NCBI RefSeq assembly: GCF_001894865.1
Contig: NZ_BCXA01000028.1
Span: 1 to 64,000 of the forward strand
Reading direction: 5' to 3'
DNA length: 64,000 nucleotides
Source: Rhodococcus maanshanensis NBRC 100610
GTDB lineage: Bacteria; Actinomycetota; Actinomycetes; Mycobacteriales; Mycobacteriaceae
Positions 53,195 through 60,444 of this stretch are shown piece after piece. The number at the start of each line of letters is the position of its first letter. Positions within the stretch are counted from its first letter, which is position 1. The notes beneath the pieces are model-generated. The model did not search any database. It worked only from the letters and a program-made list of their open reading frames with translations, and had not been told where the DNA came from. Both the position numbers and the translations under genes were made by a program.

Positions 53195-54450
53195 CCGCCG
53201 ACCTCCGTCGTCGCTGCGCTGGGCGCCGGACCGTTGCCCGGCGCGTCGCTGGGTCTACGTACAGCCTGGTAGATCTGCCTGCCGTAGGCCAGTAGTTTCT
53301 GCCGCGCCGGGAAGAGACCCTGCGGGCGGAAGATCATCAGCACCACCAGCGCGAGGCCGAAGAACAGGTACTTGTAGTCGCCGAGCGACTGCCCGCCGAT
53401 CTCGATCGACATCGCCCGGTTGGGCAGGTACACGATGATGAACGCGCCGACGATGACGCCGAGCTTGTTGCCCTGACCGCCGATGACCACCGCACACAGG
53501 AACAGCATCGAGTTGATGACGTTGAACCCGGTCGGGTTGATGAACTGCACCTGCCCGGCGTAGAGCGCGCCGGACAGGCCGCCGATCGAGGCGCCGATCG
53601 TGAAGGCCCACAGCTTGAACTTGAAGGTCGGCACGCCCATGATCTCGGCGGCGTCCTCGTCCTCCCGGATCGCGACCCAGGCTCGACCGACCCGGCTGCG
53701 CTCGAGGTTGCCGACCAGCAGCAGGGCGATGATCACCATCACCATGCCGACCCAGAACCACCACACGCCGGAGTTCAGGTTGCCGCCGGTGTTGCCCGCC
53801 GAGAACACCCCGTACGGCTTGTCCTCGGTCTCGCCGAGGTGCGGGTACGCGATCTGGGAGAGCCCCTGACCGCCGTTGGTGACGTCGGTGAGGTTGTCGG
53901 CCAGCAACCGGACGATCTCGCCGAAGCCGAGGGTCACGATGGCCAGGTAGTCGCCCCGCAGCCGCAGCGTCGGGGTGCCGAGTATCAGCCCGGTGAACGC
54001 GGTGATGGCCACCGCGATCGGCAGGCAGGACAGCCACGCCCAGTCCTCGGAGAAGAATCCGCTCTCGGTCATCTTGTTCCACGGACTGTTCGGGCTGGTG
54101 AGCAGCGCGACGGTATACGCACCGACCGCGTAGAAGCCGACGTAGCCGAGGTCGAGCAGGCCGGCCTGGCCGACGACCACGTTGAGGCCGATCGCGATCA
54201 GCGCGTACATCGCGAACTGGGCCATCACCCCGCCGAAGTCGGTGCCCGGCGTGTCCAGGATCGGCGGCCGCCAGACCGGCAGGATCGCGATCAGCGCGAT
54301 CACCGGGACCCCGACGAGCCACTGCATCGGCCTGGCCAGGCCGTTCCACCAGCCCCGGATCGCGTCGCCGACGCCGTGCCTGTCGGGTTGCGGCCCCTTG
54401 AGCAGCTCGGTCGGGTCTGGCTGCGCCGCAGCCGGATTCTCGGTACTCAT
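53191..54450 (-). CDS. Branched-chain amino-acid ABC importer permease LivM-like
   Basis: A 419-aa permease with about ten membrane helices. Family marks are QFAMYALIAIGLNVVVGQAGLLDLGYVGFYAVGAY, the permease loop AWVAIREDEDAAEIMGV, and GLSGALYAGQVQFINPTGFN. ATG at 54450. It overlaps livH (ATGA). Confidence 0.95.
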   Translation of the reverse strand: MSTENPAAAQPDPTELLKGPQPDRHGVGDAIRGWWNGLARPMQWLVGVPVIALIAILPVWRPPILDTPGTDFGGVMAQFAMYALIAIGLNVVVGQAGLLDLGYVGFYAVGAYTVALLTSPNSPWNKMTESGFFSEDWAWLSCLPIAVAITAFTGLILGTPTLRLRGDYLAIVTLGFGEIVRLLADNLTDVTNGGQGLSQIAYPHLGETEDKPYGVFSAGNTGGNLNSGVWWFWVGMVMVIIALLLVGNLERSRVGRAWVAIREDEDAAEIMGVPTFKFKLWAFTIGASIGGLSGALYAGQVQFINPTGFNVINSMLFLCAVVIGGQGNKLGVIVGAFIIVYLPNRAMSIEIGGQSLGDYKYLFFGLALVVLMIFRPQGLFPARQKLLAYGRQIYQAVRRPSDAPGNGPAPSAATTEVGG

Positions 54451-55484
54451 ACCCGCGCCCTTCCCAGGCTCTCACCGAGGATCCCGGTTGGCCTGAACAT
54501 CAGCACGACGACCAGCAACACGAAGGCGACGACGTCTCGCCATTCGGTGCCGAACACCACCTGGCCGTAGTTCTCCATGACCCCGAGCAACAGGCCGCCG
54601 AGCAGGGCCCCGCGGAGATTGCCGATACCGCCGAGCACCGCCGCGGAGAACGCCTTGATCCCGAGGATGAAGCCGCCGTTGAAGATGATCCCGGAGGGGA
54701 TCTTGAGCGTGTACAGCAGCGCCGCGGCGCCGGCCAGGATGCCGCCGAGCAGGAAGGTCAGCATGATCACGCGTTCACGGGAGATGCCCATCAGGGTCGC
54801 GGTGTCGGGGTCCTGGGCCACCGCCCGGATCCCCCGGCCGAACTTGGTTCGGTTGATGATCATGTCGGTGACCAGGGTGAGGAGCAACGCGGCCACGATG
54901 ATCACGATCGTCACGTTGCTCACCGAGGCGCCGAAGATGCTGAACACCTCGACCGGCTGGACCAGCTTGATGGGCTGCTGCGCATTGGTGCCGCCGAGGC
55001 CGGGCCAGATCTCGGGGAGCACGTAGTGCACGAATTCCTGCAGCACGAACGACATTCCGATCGCGGTGATGAGGAAGGTGAGCGGTTTCGCCCCGCGCTT
55101 GCGCAGCGGCCGATAGGCCACGCGCTCGAGCCCGACCGCGGCGCCGCCCGAAACGGCCATGCCGAACAGCATTGCCAGACCGAGGAACACGACCGTCATG
55201 ACGACGCCCTCATTGTAGGCGTTGCCGCTCGGTGTGAAGCCGAGCAGTTCGAGCGCCACGTACTGCCCGAACATGCCGAGCATGAAGACCTCGGAGTGCG
55301 CAAAGTTGATCAGCCGCAGCACGCCGTAGACCAGCGTGTACCCGATCGCCACCAGCGCGTAGATGGCGCCGTAGCTCAGCCCGTCGATGGTCAGTTGCCA
55401 GAAGCTCGTGGTGAGCCCCTGGATGTTGAAGTCGATATTGCCCGCGTAGAGGGTTGCCGAGGCGGCGAGGGAAGTCGCGATCAT
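54447..55484 (-). CDS. Branched-chain amino-acid ABC importer permease LivH-like
   Basis: A 345-aa permease: LSYGAIYALVAIGYTLVYGVLRLINFAHSEVFMLGMF, loop RAVAQDPDTATLMGISRERVI, and GIKAFSAAVLGGIGNLRGALLGGLLLG. ATG at 55484 is chosen; TTG/GTG codons five and three residues upstream (to 55499) are alternatives. It begins about 95 bases after the binding-protein gene, separated by a strong hairpin. Confidence 0.94.
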   Translation of the reverse strand: MIATSLAASATLYAGNIDFNIQGLTTSFWQLTIDGLSYGAIYALVAIGYTLVYGVLRLINFAHSEVFMLGMFGQYVALELLGFTPSGNAYNEGVVMTVVFLGLAMLFGMAVSGGAAVGLERVAYRPLRKRGAKPLTFLITAIGMSFVLQEFVHYVLPEIWPGLGGTNAQQPIKLVQPVEVFSIFGASVSNVTIVIIVAALLLTLVTDMIINRTKFGRGIRAVAQDPDTATLMGISRERVIMLTFLLGGILAGAAALLYTLKIPSGIIFNGGFILGIKAFSAAVLGGIGNLRGALLGGLLLGVMENYGQVVFGTEWRDVVAFVLLVVVLMFRPTGILGESLGRARV

Positions 55485-55530
55485 CGAAGTCACTTTCAAA
55501 GCCGGGAGGCGCTACCGGCGCCCCGACGAC

Positions 55531-55566
55531 GCAGCCGGGGCCTGCTACGAGCAGGCACCCGGCTGC
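55531..55566 (-). terminator. Intercistronic hairpin between binding protein and livH
   Basis: GCAGCCGGG/CCCGGCTGC plus an inner six-pair stem with one bulged A and a five-base loop. Such hairpins after a binding-protein gene commonly stabilise its mRNA and attenuate downstream genes, raising binding protein relative to permease. Confidence 0.7.
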
Positions 55567-55579
55567 GGGATGCGTTCTG

Positions 55580-56806
55580 TCAGTTGACCTTGTAGATCTG
55601 GATCAGGGCGTTGGACAGCTCACCCTTGTCGTTCCACTGGTACTTCTTGCCGACGCCCTGCCCGTCGTAGTTCTTGACGAAGGCCAGCATTCCGGCGCGG
55701 TCCTTCACCCCGGAGTCGATGGCCTTGAGCATGATCGTGGTCAGGTCGTAGCCCTCGACCGAGTAGACGCCGGGCGCCTGGCCGTTGAGCTCCTCGTACT
55801 GCTCTGCCAGCGCGGCAGGCGCCGGGACGCAGGGGCAGGTGAGGATCGCGCCGTTCGCGGATTCGCCTGCCTGCTTGACGAACTCGGGATCGTTGGTGCC
55901 GTCACCGGAGGTGAAGGTCGCGGTCACCCCGCCCTCGCGGAGCTGGGTCACGAACGGCGCCGCCTCGGCGTAATAGCCCGAGTACCAGACCGCGTCGGGC
56001 GACTCGCCCTTGATCTGGGACACGGTGGCCGAGAAGTCCTTCTGACCGGTCTTGACGCTGGCCGAACAGGCGGGATCCGCTGCGGCGCCGAGGGTCTCGG
56101 TCACCACCCGGGCCAGGCCGACGCCGTAGTCGGAGTCGTCCTGCACGACGCACACCTTCTTCGCGTCGAGTGTGCCGGTGAGGTACTTGGCGACGACCGA
56201 GCCCTGGCTGTTGTCGTTGCCGAGGCCCCGGAAGAAGGTGGTCCAGCCGTTCTCGGTGAGCGTGGGGTTGGTGGCCGACGCGGTGAGGAACGGCAGCCCG
56301 CTCTGGTTGAAGATCGGGCCGGTGGCCTTGGTCTCACCGGAGAAGGCCGGCCCGAGCAGGCCGATGATGGACTGGTTGCTCACGATGTTCGGCGCCACCT
56401 GGGTCGCCTTCTGCGGGTCGCCCTCGGTGTCGAAGGTCTCCATCTCGACCTGGCAGTTCGGGTTGGCCTTATTGTGCTTGTCGAGGGCGAGCTTGGCCCC
56501 GTAGAGGATGTTCTGCCCGAGCGCGGCGTTGGCACCGGTCAGCGCGCCGGCCATCGCGAGCGAGACCCCCGAGCAGGTGGCGTTGCCGCTGCCCGCGGGA
56601 TCGGCCGCATCGGTGACGTCGGCGCTCGCGACCTCGTTGCCAGCCGAATCGAGCAGCACCCCGGGCTGAATGCTGAGCGCGCTGGACTCCCCAGACCCGC
56701 TGGTCTCCGACGATCCGCCGTCGGTGGTCTTGCTGCTACAGCCCGCGACGGCTAGCGCTGCGGCGACTCCAACGATCAACGCGCCTCTCGCTGTACGACG
56801 ATGCAC
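55580..56806 (-). CDS. Branched-chain amino-acid binding lipoprotein (LivJ-like)
   Basis: A 408-aa type-I periplasmic-binding-fold lipoprotein. A signal peptide ends in lipobox LAVAGC (Cys23); a Ser/Gly-rich linker follows; then MAGALTGANAALGQNILYGAKLALDKHN, GLLGPAFSGETKATGPIFNQSGLPFLTASATNP, CVVQDDSDYGVGLARVV and a C-terminal TTIMLKAIDSGVKDRAGMLAFV. The start is GTG at 56806 with GGAGGTGGG. First gene of the liv-type operon. The substrate is presumably Leu/Ile/Val or an amide; not certain. Confidence 0.95.
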   Translation of the reverse strand: MHRRTARGALIVGVAAALAVAGCSSKTTDGGSSETSGSGESSALSIQPGVLLDSAGNEVASADVTDAADPAGSGNATCSGVSLAMAGALTGANAALGQNILYGAKLALDKHNKANPNCQVEMETFDTEGDPQKATQVAPNIVSNQSIIGLLGPAFSGETKATGPIFNQSGLPFLTASATNPTLTENGWTTFFRGLGNDNSQGSVVAKYLTGTLDAKKVCVVQDDSDYGVGLARVVTETLGAAADPACSASVKTGQKDFSATVSQIKGESPDAVWYSGYYAEAAPFVTQLREGGVTATFTSGDGTNDPEFVKQAGESANGAILTCPCVPAPAALAEQYEELNGQAPGVYSVEGYDLTTIMLKAIDSGVKDRAGMLAFVKNYDGQGVGKKYQWNDKGELSNALIQIYKVN

Positions 56807-57098
56807 GTCCCACCTCCGAAATCTGTGCGCCCCGGACAATTCCGGAGGGGCCGTCCGCCAGCCCGGACAAAACATAACCGTGCGGCAATGCCCGTGCATC
56901 ACATTGAAGTAGTTCGCCGCGCGGACGAATTTCCGTGGCGGAAACTATACGGTCGACCAAGAATGGCGACACAATGAAGAAACCGCAGGTAACGGCGAGA
57001 TCTGCGGAGAAAGCGCAATTTCGTCACCCAATGCAGAAAGACTGAACCATCGCCTTGAAACACTTAGTTAGCGCAATGGTTACATTGCGTGTCGCGAC
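56807..57098 (-). promoter_or_regulatory. AT-richer leader/promoter region of the liv-type operon
   Basis: 292 bases with no gene seen. On the minus strand a TATGTT -10-like hexamer (about 56870-56875) lies about 60 bases before the GTG. The leader contains a CCGGA/TCCGG hairpin with flanking C4/G4 (about 56830-56850). The remainder up to the pdtaR stop is A/T-richer than neighbouring DNA and may hold upstream control sites. Confidence 0.4.
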
Positions 57099-57710
57099 CT
57101 ATTTCGCGTCGAGCGTCTCGATCACGATCTGGGCGACGGCCTTCATGGAGGTCCGCCCGTCCATCGCCGCCCGCTGGATCCAGTTGAACGCTTCGGGCTC
57201 GCTCAGCGACTGCGACCGCATCAACACGCCCTTGGCCCGCTCGATGAGCTTGCGCGACTCCAACCGATCGGCCAGCGTCGCCACCTCCCGCTCGAGCGCG
57301 GAGATCTCGGCGAACCGGCTCGCGGCCAACTCGACGGCAGGCACCAGATCCGCCTTCGAGAACGGCTTGACCAGATAGGCCATCGCGCCGGCGTCGCGAG
57401 CCCGCTCGACGAGTTCACGCTGACTGAATGCGGTCAGGATCACCACCGGCGCAATGCGCTTGGACGCGATCTCCGAGGCCGCATCGATCCCGTCACGCAG
57501 CGGCATCTTGACGTCCATGATCACCAGGTCCGGCTTGAGCGCCTCGGCCAGATCGACCGCGCGCTGGCCGTCACCCGCCTCGCCGACCACGTTGTAGCCC
57601 TCTTCGCGGAGCATCTCCACCAGGTCCATCCGGATGAGGGTCTCGTCCTCGGCGACCACCACGCGGCGGGCGGCGGCGCCGTCACCCTGCGCGGCCGGAG
57701 CGTTCGTCAT
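57099..57710 (-). CDS. pdtaR: ANTAR response regulator (RNA-binding antiterminator)
   Basis: A 203-aa two-domain regulator. An N-terminal receiver (VVVAEDETLIRMDLVEML; phospho-acceptor Asp in LVIMDVKMPLRDG; Lys in YLVKPFSKADL) is linked by a coiled coil to a C-terminal ANTAR domain (SRKLIERAKGVLMRSQSLSEPEAFNWIQRAAMDGRTSM). ANTAR proteins bind paired hairpins in nascent RNA to prevent termination. In mycobacteria the partner kinase is PdtaS, encoded elsewhere. ATG at 57710 with GAGGGGGAT; TTG/GTG codons just upstream are less likely. Confidence 0.95.
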   Translation of the reverse strand: MTNAPAAQGDGAAARRVVVAEDETLIRMDLVEMLREEGYNVVGEAGDGQRAVDLAEALKPDLVIMDVKMPLRDGIDAASEIASKRIAPVVILTAFSQRELVERARDAGAMAYLVKPFSKADLVPAVELAASRFAEISALEREVATLADRLESRKLIERAKGVLMRSQSLSEPEAFNWIQRAAMDGRTSMKAVAQIVIETLDAK

Positions 57711-57776
57711 CACCAATCCCCCTCGGTCGTCAGCCTCGCCCGAGTCAGGCGCCGCACCCTTGAAGGGTACCGGTGC

Positions 57777-57804
57777 TTGACGCCAGGAGACGATCTTCTA
57801 CAGT
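57777..57804 (+). promoter_or_regulatory. tRNA promoter
   Basis: TTGACG (57777-57782), a 16-base spacer and TACAGT (57799-57804), with the start predicted about six bases before the mature tRNA. Confidence 0.8.
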
Positions 57805-57816
57805 GGACAACCGCCA

Positions 57817-57893
57817 GCCCTCGTATCCCAATTGGCAGAGGAAACGGATTCAAAACCCGTGCAGTGTGAGTTCGAGTCTCACCGAGGGCACCA
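57817..57893 (+). tRNA. tRNA with anticodon CAA (tRNA-Leu, short variable loop)
   Basis: The acceptor stem GCCCTCG (57817-57823) pairs with CGAGGGC (57883-57889); discriminator A, then encoded CCA (57891-57893). The T arm GTGAG-TTCGAGT-CTCAC is perfect. The anticodon loop TTCAAAA (57849-57855) gives anticodon CAA (57851-57853) for UUG. The anticodon stem has an A-C mismatch next to the loop and the D stem has one mismatch. The variable loop is only GCAGT (five bases), whereas leucine tRNAs normally carry a long variable arm. Confidence 0.88.
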
Positions 57894-58296
57894 CGAAGAT
57901 TCGGGCCGAAGCCCATTCCCGAACTCCTGACGTCGGCGTGTCCCACCGTCGTGGCCCCACCCCGACGCGCTTGCATCCACATCTGCGGCCGGACACCTAC
58001 CCACGCCGGTTCGGCAGGGATTCCGCCGAATCGGCGTGGGCTCGAAATCGACCGTCCCTCAGAGCGTTTCGCTCGATTTACCCCGCTCAACGACGCCGCA
58101 GGCCGACCCGATCTCGGTGCGGGAGGTCACGGACGCCCGCACACGGCAGACGCCTGCCCCAGCACCCGCCGACAGACCCTCGCAATAGGCCAACAGGAAG
58201 CGCACGATTAGTGGAGGACTCGGGCAATTGACAGCGGACCGCGACCGCAACCGCGCTCCCGCGCGAGGCCCGGGCCTGCCGCTCTAGGAGGACGTC
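57894..58296 (+). other. Gene-free stretch after the tRNA
   Basis: About 400 bases with no convincing gene on either strand. The notable elements are the 16-bp stem at 58000-58040 and a TTGACA at about 58227-58232 without a clear -10. Confidence 0.5.
58000..58040 (+). terminator. Hairpin downstream of the tRNA
   Basis: A sixteen-pair stem (58000-58015 with 58025-58040, CCCACGCCG/CGGCGTGGG ends) with one G-U pair and a nine-base loop, about 107 bases after the tRNA CCA. A probable transcription terminator. Confidence 0.6.
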
Positions 58297-58578
58297 ATGA
58301 ACACCATCACACTGCGCACGGCGACTGCTGCGGCCCTGATCGCCCCCGCACTCACACTCGGAGCCGGGGTGGCCGGGGCCACGGCGCACGAGCCTCCCAC
58401 CGCTCCCCCTGCCGTCACCGAGACGACACCCGTGTCCCCCGACATGATCACGCCCGTCGTGCTCCTGCCCGGGCAGACGACATGGCAGGGCGCCCTCGGC
58501 ACGGTCCTCGCCTGTGCACCGTGGGGACTCATCCCCCTCATCGGGCCGAACGTCGCATTCCCGATCTGCCTCGCCTGA
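58297..58578 (+). CDS. Small secreted protein, 93 aa
   Basis: The N-terminal signal peptide (TAAALIAPALTLGAGVAGATA, cleavage probably after AGATA) is followed by a Pro/Thr-rich region and a hydrophobic C-terminal part with two Cys (LACAPWGLIPLIGPNVAFPICLA). ATG at 58297 has an AGGAGG site. I do not recognise the family. Mature length about 65 residues; the two Cys could form a disulfide. Confidence 0.72.
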   Translation: MNTITLRTATAAALIAPALTLGAGVAGATAHEPPTAPPAVTETTPVSPDMITPVVLLPGQTTWQGALGTVLACAPWGLIPLIGPNVAFPICLA

Positions 58579-58675
58579 CGCCACCCGCAACGCCCTCGTC
58601 CACCCCGCATCGCTGCAGGGGTGCGGTAGACCTCCGCGGCGGCGAACCGATACCCCGCACCGATACGGTGGCACC

Positions 58676-58915
58676 ATGACGACCGCCGGCCTCGCCGACC
58701 GCGCCTGCCTCCCCATGAGTGACGGTGACCGCGTCCGCCTGCTTCTCGACATCGTCGAACTCGCGCAGACCCGCATCGGGCCCGACGAGGTCAACGACCT
58801 CGCCGGGCCCGCGCTTGCGGCGCACGGGGTCGCGCTCACCCAGGACGTGGCACGGGGCTGGAACCTGGCCCTCGAGATCCTCACCCGCACCCTGGAGGCC
58901 CGGCTTCCGCAGTGA
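58676..58915 (+). CDS. Hypothetical helical protein, 79 aa
   Basis: A 79-aa soluble helical protein (DRVRLLLDIVELAQTRIGPDEVNDLAGPALAAHG ... ARGWNLALEILTRTLEARLP). No family recognised. ATG at 58676 lies exactly seven bases after TACGGT, the leaderless arrangement, which supports this start. Confidence 0.65.
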   Translation: MTTAGLADRACLPMSDGDRVRLLLDIVELAQTRIGPDEVNDLAGPALAAHGVALTQDVARGWNLALEILTRTLEARLPQ

Positions 58916-58983
58916 CGCCGCCTACCCGGCGGGGATGATCCGGCGCGAACCCCTCGTGCGCGCCGAACCACCACCGCGGGCCG

Positions 58984-60381
58984 TCACCAGCGCGCCGCGG
59001 CGCCGAACAAGCGGCTCGGATCGAACCGATCGCGGATCTCGGACAGCCGTCGGAGATCCTGCGGACCCCATGCCGCGCGCACCCGGTCGGCGGGCGCACC
59101 CTCGGCTCCGCCCGCGAAGTTCATCAGCGCCCCGCCGGTCCCCCACGGCTGCATCGCTGCCAGCACCGATTCGAGCGCGCCGGGGACGACGTCGGCGATG
59201 GGCGGCGCCAGCACGCCGACGGCGAACAGACTGAAGGCCGCGTCCCGGCCCGCCACCGCGTTCGGGACCTCGGCGCCGCAGGCCAGTGCCCCGCCCATCG
59301 CCCGGATCTCCGCCAGCACCAACGGCAGGCCACCCGCGGGCCCGACCGTGGCGAGGAACTCGTCGATCGCCTCGGCCGGCAGCTCGCGCAGGAGCAGCGA
59401 CCGCTCGGCGCCGGGCATCGGGTCGGTGGGGTCGGCGTGGATCGAACCCAGATCCGCGTACATGATCTCGGTGACCGTGTCGATGATCGGCTCCGCCAAG
59501 TCGCGCAGCGGCGCCAGGAGCGCCTCCCCGTCCTCCGTCTCGCTGACATGCGCAAAGCGCACGTGCAGCACCGTGCGGCCGCGCAGGGCCTCGGGCAGGG
59601 CCGGCAGCGGCGGGAAGTTCACCACCGCGACCGAAGAGCTCACCGACTCGGGGATCCGGTGCACCCAGTCCCGCCAGCCGTGCAGGACCCGCGGCGCGTC
59701 GAGGATGTCGAAGAACATGCCGCCCGCGTGCACGGTCTGCACAGGGAAGAGCCGGAAGGTGATCTGGGTGACGATCCCGAATGCCGCACCACCGCCGCGC
59801 AACGCCCAGAACAGGTCCGGCTCGCTGGTCTCGCTCACCCGGCGCAACCGGCCGTCCGCGGTCACCACCTCGATCTCGGTGACGTGATCGGCGGCGAAAC
59901 CGAAGGTCCTGGCCACCGGGCCGATCCCGCCACCGAGCGTGTACCCGACGACCCCGACCTCCGTCCCGGACCCGCACAATCCGGCGAGCCCGTGTGGCGA
60001 CGCGGCGTCGAGCACCTGCTGCCACCGCACGCCCGCGCCGACGGTCGCCGTCCCGGCCTGCTGGTCGATCACGATGGAGTCGAGGAGCCGGGTGTTGATC
60101 AGGATCGTCTCGGGCCCGGTGGGCGCCGCGCCGTGCCCGGTGGACTGCACCGCGACCGACATCCCGGCGGCGGCCGCGACCCCGACCGCCGCCGCGACGT
60201 CGGCGGCACTGGAGGCGACCAGCACCGCCGCGGGGCGGTGCACCGTGACGGTGTTGAAGCCCGCGACGGACAGGTCGAAGCCGCCGCTCCCCTGCGCGTG
60301 TACCGGCCCGGCGGTCGCGGCACTCAGGCGCTCGACCAGTGACGGCAGGACCGGTGAGGATTCTTCAATACTGGTGGACAC
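58984..60381 (-). CDS. FAD-binding (berberine-bridge type) oxidoreductase
   Basis: A 465-aa flavoprotein with a PCMH/FAD_binding_4 N-terminal half (VASSAADVAAAVGVAAAAGMSVAVQSTGHGAAPTG, where the His of TGHG is the usual covalent flavin ligand) and GLCGSGTEVGVVGYTLGGGIGPVARTFGFAADHV. The C-terminus, RLSEIRDRFDPSRLFG, is the BBE tail. It probably oxidises an alcohol, sugar or specialised metabolite with O2 or another acceptor. GTG at 60381 with GAAGGAA. It lies 63 bases downstream of a SARP-type regulator on the same strand, suggesting control by it. Confidence 0.88.
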   Translation of the reverse strand: MSTSIEESSPVLPSLVERLSAATAGPVHAQGSGGFDLSVAGFNTVTVHRPAAVLVASSAADVAAAVGVAAAAGMSVAVQSTGHGAAPTGPETILINTRLLDSIVIDQQAGTATVGAGVRWQQVLDAASPHGLAGLCGSGTEVGVVGYTLGGGIGPVARTFGFAADHVTEIEVVTADGRLRRVSETSEPDLFWALRGGGAAFGIVTQITFRLFPVQTVHAGGMFFDILDAPRVLHGWRDWVHRIPESVSSSVAVVNFPPLPALPEALRGRTVLHVRFAHVSETEDGEALLAPLRDLAEPIIDTVTEIMYADLGSIHADPTDPMPGAERSLLLRELPAEAIDEFLATVGPAGGLPLVLAEIRAMGGALACGAEVPNAVAGRDAAFSLFAVGVLAPPIADVVPGALESVLAAMQPWGTGGALMNFAGGAEGAPADRVRAAWGPQDLRRLSEIRDRFDPSRLFGAAARW

Positions 60382-60444
60382 GGCGATTCCTTCGCTCGTT
60401 CGGATCTGTCCACCAGAGGAGACCCAACCGCTCTTATCGCGCTC

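Noticed and set aside
58984-60381. Bicovalent flavin attachment (His plus Cys) in the oxidoreductase
   Set aside because: The Cys in GLCGSG is offset by about three residues from the Cys of known bicovalent enzymes; only the His linkage is reasonably supported.
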